From a virus, in the IMG/VR virus record IMGVR_UViG_3300007735_000683, positions 1 through 36,708 of that record: DNA of 36,708 nucleotides. The stretch is one strand, 5' to 3'. Numbering within the stretch: position 1 is the first letter of the stretch; the number at the start of each line of letters is the position of its first letter. Both the position numbers and the translations under genes were made by a program. The notes beneath the pieces are model-generated. The model was not told the origin of the DNA. It worked only from the letters and a program-made list of their open reading frames with translations, and did not search any database. Below, one piece after another: positions 22,265 to 29,734 of this stretch.

Positions 22265-22364
22265 CGCCACCCGCCAAACGCCACCCGCCAAACGCCACCC
22301 GCCACCCGCCACCCGCCAAACGCCAAACACTAAGCCCCCCCCCCGCCACCCGCCCAACGCAACC
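22265..22364. repeat. Heptamer tandem array CGCCA(CC/AA)
   Basis: Nine contiguous 7-bp units of CGCCACC or CGCCAAA fill 22265-22327; after a 16-base break with a C-run, three further units (one exact, two degenerate) fill 22344-22364. The opposite strand has regularly spaced G-runs that could form a G-quadruplex. Seven is not a multiple of three and no gene crosses it credibly. Confidence 0.85.
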
Positions 22365-22404
22365 CGTTTCCCAAAAAAAAATAAAAAAATGCATAATGTG
22401 AAAT

Positions 22405-23811
22405 ATGACTGACGCTAACCCGTTTATTGCCTTTGCCAAGTTGTACAAAAGCAACCCTGTGCTGTTTGTCAAGGAAGTGCTTGGCGTTAAGCCTGACCAC
22501 TGGCAGGAGGAGTTCCTCGGACACATTGCCGCCAACAACAGGCGTATCAGCGTCAGGTCAGGGCATGGTGTAGGCAAGAGCACGGCGGCGTCCTGGGCCA
22601 TCATCTGGTATCTGCTGTTGCGGTTTCCGGTGAAGATTGTGGTTACCGCCCCCACCAGCAGCCAGCTGTATGACGCCCTGTTTGCTGAGTTGAAGCGCTG
22701 GGTCAAGGCGCTACCCCCAACACTGCAGGAGCAGCTGGAGGTGAAGCAGGACCGCATTGAAGTGAAGGAGGCACCCACCGAGGCGTTTGTCAGCGCCAGG
22801 ACATCACGCGCAGAGCAGCCCGAGGCGCTGCAGGGTGTACACAGTGAGAATGTGATGCTGGTGGCTGATGAGGCCAGCGGTATCCCTGAGCAGGTGTTTG
22901 AGGCGGCAGCAGGTTCAATGTCGGGCCACAAGGCTGTAACTTTGTTACTAGGTAACCCGGTACGCAGCAGCGGTTTCTTCTTTGATACGCACAACAGATT
23001 GAAGGATGACTGGGTGACCATGAAGGTGAGCTGCGCCGACAGCCCAAGGGTGAGTGACGCCTACATGGAGGAGATGAAGGCCAGGTATGGCGAAGAGTCC
23101 AACGCCTATCGGATACGGGTGCTTGGTGAGTTTCCGCGCAGCGATGACGACACCGTGATACCAATGGAGTTGCTGGAGGCGGCTATCAACAGGGATGTTG
23201 CCATGAGTTCCATTGCCAGTGTGGTGTGGGGTCTGGACGTTGCGCGGTTTGGGAGCGACAGATCAGCACTGTGCAAGCGCCAGGGGAATGTGATAACTGA
23301 GATCAAGACCTGGAAGAATCTGGACCTGATGCAGCTCACTGGTGCTGTGATGGCAGAGTACCAGGCGCTGCAGCCAAGCCAGCGCCCCCATGAGATCATG
23401 GTGGATAGCATTGGGTTGGGGGCTGGGGTGGTGGACAGGCTGCGTGAATTAAAGTTACCAGCCATTGGCATCAATGTGGCAGAATCCCCGGCATTGGGGA
23501 GTACGTATCGGAATCTGAAGGCTGAGTTGTGGCACAAGGCTAAGGCTTGGCTGGAGAAACGGGATTGCAAAATTCCCAAGGATGAGAGTCTAATTGCAGA
23601 GTTGGCGACAGTGCGGTACTTCTTCACCAGTTCTGGGAAGATTCAGATTGAGGGTAAAGACGAGATTCGCAAGCGTGGCCTGGCGTCACCCGATAAGGCA
23701 GATGCATTTTGTTTGACCTTTGCCAGCGATGCGGGAACTGCGATGTATGGTAGTTTTGGCGGTACTAAGTGGGGGCAGGGTATTAGACGTAATTTAACGA
23801 GGGCAGCATGA
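22405..23811 (+). CDS. terL: Terminase large subunit
   Basis: A 468-residue packaging motor. The ATPase has Walker A Gly53-His-Gly-Val-Gly-Lys58-Ser-Thr60 and Walker B Met-Leu-Val-Ala-Asp155-Glu156. The RNase H-like nuclease begins with Asp278 in Gly-Leu-Asp-Val-Ala-Arg-Phe-Gly, followed by Met-Val-Asp-Ser-Ile-Gly-Leu-Gly and Ser-Pro-Asp-Lys-Ala-Asp-Ala. It cuts concatemeric DNA and drives it through the portal. No strong ribosome site is seen before ATG 22405; an A-rich tract lies 15-30 bases upstream. Its stop overlaps the next start by ATGA. Confidence 0.95.
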   Translation: MTDANPFIAFAKLYKSNPVLFVKEVLGVKPDHWQEEFLGHIAANNRRISVRSGHGVGKSTAASWAIIWYLLLRFPVKIVVTAPTSSQLYDALFAELKRWVKALPPTLQEQLEVKQDRIEVKEAPTEAFVSARTSRAEQPEALQGVHSENVMLVADEASGIPEQVFEAAAGSMSGHKAVTLLLGNPVRSSGFFFDTHNRLKDDWVTMKVSCADSPRVSDAYMEEMKARYGEESNAYRIRVLGEFPRSDDDTVIPMELLEAAINRDVAMSSIASVVWGLDVARFGSDRSALCKRQGNVITEIKTWKNLDLMQLTGAVMAEYQALQPSQRPHEIMVDSIGLGAGVVDRLRELKLPAIGINVAESPALGSTYRNLKAELWHKAKAWLEKRDCKIPKDESLIAELATVRYFFTSSGKIQIEGKDEIRKRGLASPDKADAFCLTFASDAGTAMYGSFGGTKWGQGIRRNLTRAA

Positions 23812-23966
23812 AATTTACAGCAGCAACCAAGAAAATTGCAAAGGTAATGGGCGAGTACAAGGACAAGAAGCTGATGAGCAGCTCAGGTCAGAAGGTCAAG
23901 AGCCGTGACCAGGCCGTTGCCATTGCTATGTCCGAGGCACAGAAAATGAAGAGGGGCATGAAATGA
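23808..23966 (+). CDS. DUF6496-like 52-aa protein
   Basis: A short Lys/Met/Ala-rich protein that overlaps terL by ATGA and the next gene similarly. The core Ser-Ser-Ser-Gly-Gln-Lys-Val-Lys-Ser-Arg-Asp-Gln-Ala-Val-Ala-Ile-Ala-Met-Ser-Glu-Ala matches my memory of DUF6496, a small domain common in phages and bacteria with no assigned activity. The charge pattern would allow DNA binding. Confidence 0.75.
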   Translation: MKFTAATKKIAKVMGEYKDKKLMSSSGQKVKSRDQAVAIAMSEAQKMKRGMK

Positions 23967-24403
23967 GAACCGTACCCAAAGAAATGAAACACGCCGTAAT
24001 GATTATCATGGGCGGTAAGGAGCCTGGTGATAGTTGTCCAGAGGCAACTCAGGATGTGACGCTGAATCTGAAGAACCGTGAGAAGGCGATTACTAAGGCG
24101 GCATACGGTCCTGAGAATCCCAAACTGCCCAACACCGAGTTCTGGATGCGTAAGGCAGAGAAATGGGATGTCAGCGCCAAGGATGCCAAGCAGAGCCGTT
24201 GCGGTAACTGCTCTGCGTTTAACCAGGACGAGGAGATGCAATCCTGCATTGCCGAGGGAATTGGTGATGAGGGTGACCCTTGGGCAGTGATTGAGGGTGG
24301 TGACCTTGGGTACTGCGAGATATTTGATTTTAAATGTGCAAGCAGCAGAACTTGCGATGCCTGGATTGTTGAAGACGAGGAAATGGACACCGAGCTGGAA
24401 TGA
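23963..24403 (+). CDS. Cys-rich protein of packaging cluster
   Basis: A 146-residue protein with a C-terminal cysteine cluster: Cys-Gly-Asn-Cys near residue 80, a single Cys near 94, then Gly-Tyr-Cys-Glu-Ile-Phe-Asp-Phe-Lys-Cys and Thr-Cys-Asp-Ala-Trp. The spacing suggests a bound metal or Fe-S cluster. I recall this family from aquatic phages, where it sits near terL or portal genes, with unknown function. The gene is coupled to both neighbours through ATGA. Confidence 0.7.
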   Translation: MRTVPKEMKHAVMIIMGGKEPGDSCPEATQDVTLNLKNREKAITKAAYGPENPKLPNTEFWMRKAEKWDVSAKDAKQSRCGNCSAFNQDEEMQSCIAEGIGDEGDPWAVIEGGDLGYCEIFDFKCASSRTCDAWIVEDEEMDTELE

Positions 24404-25086
24404 ACCCTCCCATTGTCATCAGCACCGTCCACGGCAGGGGTTTACCCGTGCTATTGGAGAGCATCAGGCAGTACGCGCCTGATGTCCAGGTGTATCTGAA
24501 GGGGCCAGAGCAAGTGATTGACGGTTACAACTGCACACTGGTGTTTGGTGATGCCAGCAACTTTGGTGATGATTACAACGCAGTTATCCGCAAAGCACTC
24601 AGTGATGGGCATGATGCTGTGGTGATAGCCAATGACGATATTGTTTTGACGCCCAGCAGCTACCGGGTGCTGCTGGATGATGTGGCGATTTGCAATGAGC
24701 TGCAGCAGAACCCTGGCCTGGTGGCGTCCAGGTCTGATGCCGTGAGGCCAATCCAGAATATTAGGTTCAATGATGGTGAGAAACTCAACGGCATGAAATT
24801 CAACCATGAGTCATTTGTCAAGCAGTTGTCTGTCGTGAGTCCGATATTTGCTTGGATGAGTTCAGAGGCGTTTGAAGATTGCCAGTTCCCGCCCATCAAT
24901 TACTTCAGCGATGATGTCATCTGCATTGATTTGGCGAAGAAGGGATACAAGCATTTTCTGAGTGCCAGCTATGTGCATCACATTGGCAGCAGCACCATAG
25001 GCCGAGATGCTTATGCGCTGACGCTGGCGGCTAAACCCTGGATTGAGTTAAATCGTCCTGAGTATGCGAAGGTTTGGTTTCAATGA
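24400..25086 (+). CDS. Glycosyltransferase-like protein 1 (GT-A fold)
   Basis: A 228-residue protein with the alternating strands of a GT-A glycosyltransferase. Val-Val-Ile-Ala-Asn78-Asp79-Asp80 sits where the metal-binding acidic motif should be, and Asp-Asp-Val-Ile-Cys-Ile-Asp-Leu-Ala with a later His-His-Ile-Gly-Ser fit a family-2-like active site. It lies between the terminase and portal genes, so it may decorate virion proteins or act on host surface sugar. Substrate cannot be inferred. Its stop overlaps the start of a 22-aa ORF. Confidence 0.75.
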   Translation: MNPPIVISTVHGRGLPVLLESIRQYAPDVQVYLKGPEQVIDGYNCTLVFGDASNFGDDYNAVIRKALSDGHDAVVIANDDIVLTPSSYRVLLDDVAICNELQQNPGLVASRSDAVRPIQNIRFNDGEKLNGMKFNHESFVKQLSVVSPIFAWMSSEAFEDCQFPPINYFSDDVICIDLAKKGYKHFLSASYVHHIGSSTIGRDAYALTLAAKPWIELNRPEYAKVWFQ

Positions 25087-25151
25087 GTCAATTTGAGTTT
25101 AGCGAAAATCAATCCCCAAGAGATTTGTACTTTTGGGGTATCAAGGAATGA
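25083..25151 (+). CDS. Possible 22-aa leader peptide before portal
   Basis: ATGA overlaps the glycosyltransferase stop, and the TGA falls 2 bases before the preferred portal ATG at 25154. The portal ribosome site lies inside it. The 22-residue product has three Phe/Tyr/Trp clusters and no known match. A CCCCAA/TTGGGG hairpin (25114-25119, 25133-25138) lies within. Most likely it couples translation of the portal to upstream genes. Confidence 0.4.
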   Translation: MSQFEFSENQSPRDLYFWGIKE

Positions 25152-25153
25152 GC

Positions 25154-27205
25154 ATGGAAAATCTAAACACCGACACCCAGGCCGTTGAGGTCATGGACCT
25201 GGACGAGCTGCAGGGCATCATCAGCATGGAGTTGACCGATGCAGTCAGCTACATCGACACTGACCTGAGTCCGATCCGCGCTAAGGGTACTGAGTACTAT
25301 CGCGGTGACCTGTTCGGCACCGAGGAGGAGGGGCGCTCTCAGGTGGTGGCTATGGAGGTGCGCGATACCGTCAGCGCCATGATGCCATCACTGATGCGTA
25401 TCTTCTTCAGCAGCGAGAACACAGTTGAGTTTGTGCCAACAGGTCCAGAGGACGTTGCCAATGCACAACAAGCCACTGACTACTGCAACTTCATCTTCAA
25501 CTCTGACAACAACGGTTTCCTGACCACCTACTCCACCTTCAAAGACAGCTTGGTGCGGAAGTGCGGCATCATGAAGTGCTGGTGGGAGGAGGATGAGACT
25601 GTTCGCATTGAGGAGTACTCTGGCCTCGATGACCAGACCCTGCAAATCCTGATGCAAGAGCAGACTGATGTGATGGTGATGAACACCTACCCTGACCAGG
25701 CAATGGGCCAGCTGCATGATGTGCAGATCAAGCGCAAGATCAAGGGTGGGCGGGTGCGGATTATGTCGGTGCCGCCAGAGGAATTGTTGCTAGACCGCCG
25801 TGCCAGGTCATTTGATGACTCAGCCATCATTGCCCACCGCCAGATGGCAACAGTGGCGCAGTTGATTGAGATGGGGTATGACGAGGACGAGGTGCGGGAG
25901 AACATCACCAGCAACGACCTTGACACCAACGAAGAGTATCTAGCGCGTCAGCCCATGAGCAGCTTTGGTGTGTCTGTGGAGTCTGCCAACCCCATGATGG
26001 AGCGAGTGCTGTACGTTGAGGCGTATTTGCGGGTTGATTACGACAAGGACGGTATCCCCGAGCTGCGGAAGGTCTGCTGCATCGGCAGCGGCTACAAGAT
26101 TCTCAGGAACCTGCCAGCAAGCTACATTCCCTTCATTGACTTCCCCTGCGACCCAGAGCCTCACACAAGTCCACTTGAGGCTATGTCCATCTTTGACATT
26201 ACGCATGATTTGCAAGAGATCAAATCAGAAATCCTAAGAAACACGCTGGACAGTCTGGCGCAGAGCATCCACCCCCGCACTGCTATTGTGGAGGGCCAAG
26301 TCAACATTGACGATGTACTCAACAACGAAACAGGAGCCATCATCCGCATGAGGGCACCCGGCATGGTTCAGCCGTTCAGTACTCCATTTGTAGGACAAGC
26401 CGCATTTCCAATGCTGGATTACATTGACCAAATCCGAGAGGACCGCACTGGCATGAGCAAGGCGGCAATGGGCTTGAATGCTGATGCGCTGCAATCCAGC
26501 ACCAAGGCGGCAGTGGCTGCAACTATCTCAGCCAGCCAAGGCCGCATTGAGTTGATCAGCAGGTTGATGGCTGAAGGTATGCGGAAGCTGTTCAAGTCAA
26601 TCCTGTTTCTGGTGACCACCCACCAGGACAAGGCTCGCATGGTGCGCCTGCGGAATGAGTTTGTGCAGATTGACCCCCGAGCCTGGAATGCTGCGATGGA
26701 CTGCTCCATCAACATTGGTATGGGCAATGGCGACACCAACGAGCGCGTGGCGGCACTGATGCAAATCAGCGCCAAACAGCAGGAAGTGCTGACCCAACTG
26801 GGTGTGGTGAATCCCTTGGTGACGCCAGCACAGTACAGCAGCACCCTGCGAAAGATTGTGGAACTGAACGGGTTTAAAGACCCTAGCCAATTCTTTAACC
26901 AGATACCCGCCGACTACCAGCCGCCTGCTCCACCAGAACCCAAGCCAACGCCAGAGGAGGTGCTGGCGCAGGTGCAGGCTCAGAGCATCCAGGCCGACAT
27001 CCAGAAGAAGGCGGCAGAGTTGGAACTCAAGCGTCAGCAGATGATGATGGACAACGACTTAAACCGGGACAAGATGTACCAGGAGATGGCGCTGAAGAAG
27101 TACGAGCTGGAGTTGAAGTACAACGTCCAGATCAACACGGCAGAAATCACGGCTCAACAGAACATTGACCGTGAGCTACTCAAACAACAAGGGACCTTTC
27201 AATGA
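25154..27205 (+). CDS. Portal protein (P22-like)
   Basis: A 683-residue portal, the dodecameric ring through which DNA is packaged and ejected. Long helical N-terminus, a central wing/stem region with Gly-Met-Ser-Lys-Ala-Ala-Met-Gly-Leu-Asn near residue 432, and a C-terminal Gln/Lys-rich helix from about 600 that would form the barrel. Length and order fit P22/SU10-type podovirus portals. I prefer ATG 25154 because AAGGA lies six bases upstream; ATG 25148 abuts that site. Its stop overlaps the next start. Confidence 0.88.
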   Translation: MENLNTDTQAVEVMDLDELQGIISMELTDAVSYIDTDLSPIRAKGTEYYRGDLFGTEEEGRSQVVAMEVRDTVSAMMPSLMRIFFSSENTVEFVPTGPEDVANAQQATDYCNFIFNSDNNGFLTTYSTFKDSLVRKCGIMKCWWEEDETVRIEEYSGLDDQTLQILMQEQTDVMVMNTYPDQAMGQLHDVQIKRKIKGGRVRIMSVPPEELLLDRRARSFDDSAIIAHRQMATVAQLIEMGYDEDEVRENITSNDLDTNEEYLARQPMSSFGVSVESANPMMERVLYVEAYLRVDYDKDGIPELRKVCCIGSGYKILRNLPASYIPFIDFPCDPEPHTSPLEAMSIFDITHDLQEIKSEILRNTLDSLAQSIHPRTAIVEGQVNIDDVLNNETGAIIRMRAPGMVQPFSTPFVGQAAFPMLDYIDQIREDRTGMSKAAMGLNADALQSSTKAAVAATISASQGRIELISRLMAEGMRKLFKSILFLVTTHQDKARMVRLRNEFVQIDPRAWNAAMDCSINIGMGNGDTNERVAALMQISAKQQEVLTQLGVVNPLVTPAQYSSTLRKIVELNGFKDPSQFFNQIPADYQPPAPPEPKPTPEEVLAQVQAQSIQADIQKKAAELELKRQQMMMDNDLNRDKMYQEMALKKYELELKYNVQINTAEITAQQNIDRELLKQQGTFQ

Positions 27206-27456
27206 CCGAGGAAGACGTTATCCGCAAAGGCAAGAAGTCAGAGCTACTGCTCCAAGACGAGGTTTTTACCAATGCCCTGCAGCAGTTGCAAGATATGCAG
27301 ATTTACAAGTGGAAGACAAGCCTTCCTGATGAATCTGCAAAACGTGAGCAGGCGTGGTTAATGATTCAAGTCATTGACAACCTGCGAACTGAACTGAAAA
27401 AGATGGTGGATAACGGCTGGATTGAGCGCAAGAAAATTGAGCGTTCAAAGAAATGA
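27202..27456 (+). CDS. 84-aa hypothetical between portal and scaffold
   Basis: A charged helical protein with Lys-rich ends and a central Trp-Lys-Thr-Ser-Leu-Pro-Asp-Glu segment. The start overlaps the portal stop by ATGA. There is no membrane segment. Small proteins at this position are common in phages of this layout; a role in head assembly is possible. Confidence 0.65.
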   Translation: MTEEDVIRKGKKSELLLQDEVFTNALQQLQDMQIYKWKTSLPDESAKREQAWLMIQVIDNLRTELKKMVDNGWIERKKIERSKK

Positions 27457-27469
27457 AAGGAACTGAAAC

Positions 27470-28411
27470 ATGGATAATTTAAATATTGCCAATGCGGCAA
27501 GTGCAATTGACGCGATGCTGCCATCGGAAGGTGGGGACCAGCAGGACGTTGAGTTGCAGGATGAGTTGACGGAAGTTGACTCAGCGGCTCCAGAAGAGGA
27601 ATTGCAAGACTCTGATGGGGAACAGTCTGATGAGACTGAGGCCAAGGAGGAGGAGGACAAGCCACCTGTGTTCACCGTCAAAGTAGACGGCAAGAATGTC
27701 GAGGTCACGCTTGAAGAACTCCAAAAGGGCTACAGTCGAGAAGCAGACTACACCCGCAAGACTCAGCAAGTGTCCGAGGAACGAAGAGCGTTCCAGGCAG
27801 AGGCTGAACTTGTGCGGACGGAGCGCCAGCAGTATGCTCAGTTACTGGGTTCACTCCAGGCGCAACTTCAGCAAAACGCTGCACCACAACTTGATATGGA
27901 TCGTCTTTACAGTGAAGACCCAATTGAGTGGGTGCGGCAAAAGGAACTTGCAAGAGATGCCGAGAAAGTACACGCTGCTATCGTTTCCGAAAAGCAGCGC
28001 CTCTCTCACATCCAAGCGCAAGAGCAATATCAGTCTATGCAGGCACACCTTGCACAACAGCAAGATGCCATGCTTAAAGCCATTCCCGAGTGGGCTAACC
28101 CCGACAAGGCGAAGGCTGAAAAGACGTTGCTAATTGAGTGGGGGCAGAAGCTAGGCTTTTCCTCTGACGAGCTGAAGAATATTTTTGACCACCGAGCTGT
28201 CGTTGCGCTGCGGAAAGCGGCACTGTACGACCAGATGATGACCAAGAGGGGCAACATCAGGCCAGCGGTCAACAATGGGCCTAAACCCGCCAAGCCAGGT
28301 GCAGCGGGGAGAATGGACAACACAACTGACTCAAGAAGGTCGCAACAACGTCTTGCTAAAACTGGTCGCGTCAACGATGCGGCTTCCGCAATTGAACACT
28401 TATTGAGGTAA
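27470..28411 (+). CDS. Scaffolding protein
   Basis: A 313-residue protein with AAAGGAA before its ATG. The first ~65 residues are very acidic; residues 67-98 contain Val-Lys-Val-Asp-Gly-Lys-Asn-Val-Glu-Val-Thr-Leu-Glu-Glu-Leu and Tyr-Ser-Arg-Glu-Ala-Asp-Tyr-Thr-Arg-Lys, a signature of phage scaffolds. The middle is a long coiled coil and the C-terminus is basic, as needed to bind coat protein. It lies directly upstream of the major capsid gene. Confidence 0.85.
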   Translation: MDNLNIANAASAIDAMLPSEGGDQQDVELQDELTEVDSAAPEEELQDSDGEQSDETEAKEEEDKPPVFTVKVDGKNVEVTLEELQKGYSREADYTRKTQQVSEERRAFQAEAELVRTERQQYAQLLGSLQAQLQQNAAPQLDMDRLYSEDPIEWVRQKELARDAEKVHAAIVSEKQRLSHIQAQEQYQSMQAHLAQQQDAMLKAIPEWANPDKAKAEKTLLIEWGQKLGFSSDELKNIFDHRAVVALRKAALYDQMMTKRGNIRPAVNNGPKPAKPGAAGRMDNTTDSRRSQQRLAKTGRVNDAASAIEHLLR

Positions 28412-28415
28412 TCAA

Positions 28416-29378
28416 ATGACTATCGTTACTAACACGTTCACGACATACTCTGCAAAGGGTATCCGTGAAAATCTTGCAAATATCATCTACAACATCTCAC
28501 CAGAGGAGACGCCGTTCCAATCCAACATTGGAAAAGATAGTGTGCAAAACACGCTGTACGAGTGGCAAACCGATGCGCTCCAAGCTGCGGCTACCAACGC
28601 GCAACTTGAGGGTGATGACATTGGCACTTATGACCCTGTTACCGCAACGGTGCGGATGCAGAACTACTGCCAAATCAGCCGCAAAACGGTTGTGCTGTCA
28701 GCCACCGAGGAAGTTGTCAACAAGGCTGGACGTAAGTCTGAACTTGCATACCAACTTGCAAAGAAGGGCGCTGAGTTGAAGCGTGATATGGAATTGGTGA
28801 TGGTCCAAAGCCAAGTTGCAAGTGCAGGTAGCACCAGTGCTGCCCGTACCACTGGCTCTGTTCTGGCCTTCATCAAGACCAATACTGATGTTGGAACATC
28901 TGGAGCTGACCCGTCTTACACAACGCTGCCAAACAGCTTGCGTACCGATGGAACTGTTCGGACCTTCACTGAAACCATTCTGAAGAATGTGATTCAAAAG
29001 ACCTGGACCAGTGGCGGTACACCAAAAATCCTGATGACAGGTCCGGTGAACAAACAGCGTGTGAGTGGTTTTGCAGGTATTGCTGCAACCCGCTACAACA
29101 TCGAAGGTGGCGCTAAGCCTGCCACTATCGTGGGGGCCGCGGACGTTTATGTCAGCGATTTCGGAAACGTGACCGTGGTTGCAAACCGTTTTCAACGTGA
29201 ACGTGATGGCTTGGTGTTGGACCCTGAGTACGCCTCTGTTGCGTACCTGCGTCCTTTCCAGCAGATTGAGCTGGCAAAGACGGGTGACGCTGAAAAGCGT
29301 TTGTTGATTGTTGAGTATGGCCTCAAGATCACAAGTGAGAATGCTCACGGTCTTGCTGCTGATTTGACAACGTCCTAA
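28416..29378 (+). CDS. Major capsid protein (SU10-like, DUF5309)
   Basis: A 320-residue HK97-fold coat protein of the SU10 MCP/DUF5309 kind. The N-terminus has Asn-Ile-Ser-Pro-Glu-Glu-Thr-Pro-Phe and a Glu-Trp-Gln-Thr-Asp-Ala-Leu motif; the C-terminus has Leu-Arg-Pro-Phe and Glu-Tyr-Gly-Leu. The scaffold is a separate upstream gene. GAGGT precedes the ATG. The stop at 29376 overlaps the next gene's strong ribosome site. Confidence 0.9.
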   Translation: MTIVTNTFTTYSAKGIRENLANIIYNISPEETPFQSNIGKDSVQNTLYEWQTDALQAAATNAQLEGDDIGTYDPVTATVRMQNYCQISRKTVVLSATEEVVNKAGRKSELAYQLAKKGAELKRDMELVMVQSQVASAGSTSAARTTGSVLAFIKTNTDVGTSGADPSYTTLPNSLRTDGTVRTFTETILKNVIQKTWTSGGTPKILMTGPVNKQRVSGFAGIAATRYNIEGGAKPATIVGAADVYVSDFGNVTVVANRFQRERDGLVLDPEYASVAYLRPFQQIELAKTGDAEKRLLIVEYGLKITSENAHGLAADLTTS

Positions 29379-29422
29379 AAGGAGGGGTGGGCCAGGGCAA
29401 CCTGGTCCACCTTCAAAAGATG
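29377..29422 (+). promoter_or_regulatory. Hairpin that bridges Shine-Dalgarno to a distant ATG
   Basis: A strong AAAAGGAGG (29377-29385) is 34 bases upstream of ATG 29420, too far to act directly. Between them, GGTGGGCCAGG (29386-29396) pairs with CCTGGTCCACC (29401-29411) in an 11-bp stem (one G-U) capped by a GCAA tetraloop. With the stem folded, eight bases remain between the ribosome site and ATG, an ideal spacing. It is not followed by a T-run, so it is not an intrinsic terminator. Confidence 0.65.
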
Positions 29423-29734
29423 GAAACACGAATTTTTGACAGAAACGAGACAACAGGCATCACCAGGCTCTGGCACTACAACCCAGAAACTGATGAGGCA
29501 ACCATTGAGACTCAGCAAGATGTCTCCAATGTGGTGGAGGAGAACAAGGACCAATTCAACGCCACTGACAACAAAGCCAACTGGACAGGCGAGTGGCACA
29601 AGGTGGCAAGCATTCCATTGAACATTTATTACGAGCTGCAGGCCAGCGGCAAGATCACAGATCAGGCTTACATGAAACGCTGGCTCAATGACCCAGACAA
29701 CAGATTTTTCCGAACAAGGCCAGGACAAGTATGA
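29420..29734 (+). CDS. 104-aa hypothetical after capsid gene
   Basis: I chose ATG 29420 by the hairpin-bridged ribosome site; GTG 29387 is in frame but sits one base from the AGGAGG and inside the stem. The product has Trp-Tyr/His-rich strands near the N-terminus, then Trp-Thr-Gly-Glu-Trp-His-Lys-Val-Ala-Ser-Ile-Pro-Leu and a C-terminal Asp-Pro-Asp-Asn-Arg-Phe-Phe-Arg-Thr, a pattern I recall from small genes after phage capsid genes. It may be a head accessory protein. Stop overlaps next start. Confidence 0.7.
   Translation: METRIFDRNETTGITRLWHYNPETDEATIETQQDVSNVVEENKDQFNATDNKANWTGEWHKVASIPLNIYYELQASGKITDQAYMKRWLNDPDNRFFRTRPGQV

Larger units (their letters stand above)
21977..22404. other. 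428-bp noncoding region between terminase subunits
   Basis: No credible gene lies here. In order it contains two DnaA boxes, an AT-richer segment (about 22038-22100), a GC-rich palindromic segment (22113-22225), the heptamer array (22265-22364) and an A-rich run (22372-22389) just before terL. No strong promoter stands out; TTGTTA (22047) and TATTAA (22068) with 15-bp spacing is only weak. A pac or cos site might be here, as it lies between terS and terL. Confidence 0.7.

Noticed and set aside
22265-22364. CRISPR-like array
   Set aside because: Units are 7 bp and contiguous with no spacers.
21977-22404. tRNA or small structured RNA gene in the terminase gap
   Set aside because: I could not form a cloverleaf or find T-loop consensus; the stems are explained by simple palindromes.
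22107-22412. 101-codon plus-strand frame through the GC-rich and heptamer region
   Set aside because: Arg/Pro-rich translation of palindromes and repeats, no ribosome site, overlaps the terL start; the 7-bp unit explains the open frame.
22248-23021. 257-codon minus-strand frame over terL and the heptamer array
   Set aside because: Antisense to the terminase ATPase; its C-terminus is only translated repeat.
25114-25138. CCCCAA/TTGGGG hairpin as a terminator before the portal
   Set aside because: The stem is only six pairs with a 13-base loop and no T-run.
29386-29411. Intrinsic terminator after the capsid gene
   Set aside because: The stem is followed by TTCAAAAG, not a T-run, and spacing to ATG fits a translation role.
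28698-29453. 251-codon minus-strand frame over the capsid gene
   Set aside because: It is antisense to a clear major capsid gene, has no family pattern, is Cys/His-rich in the way of frame shadows, and lacks a ribosome site.
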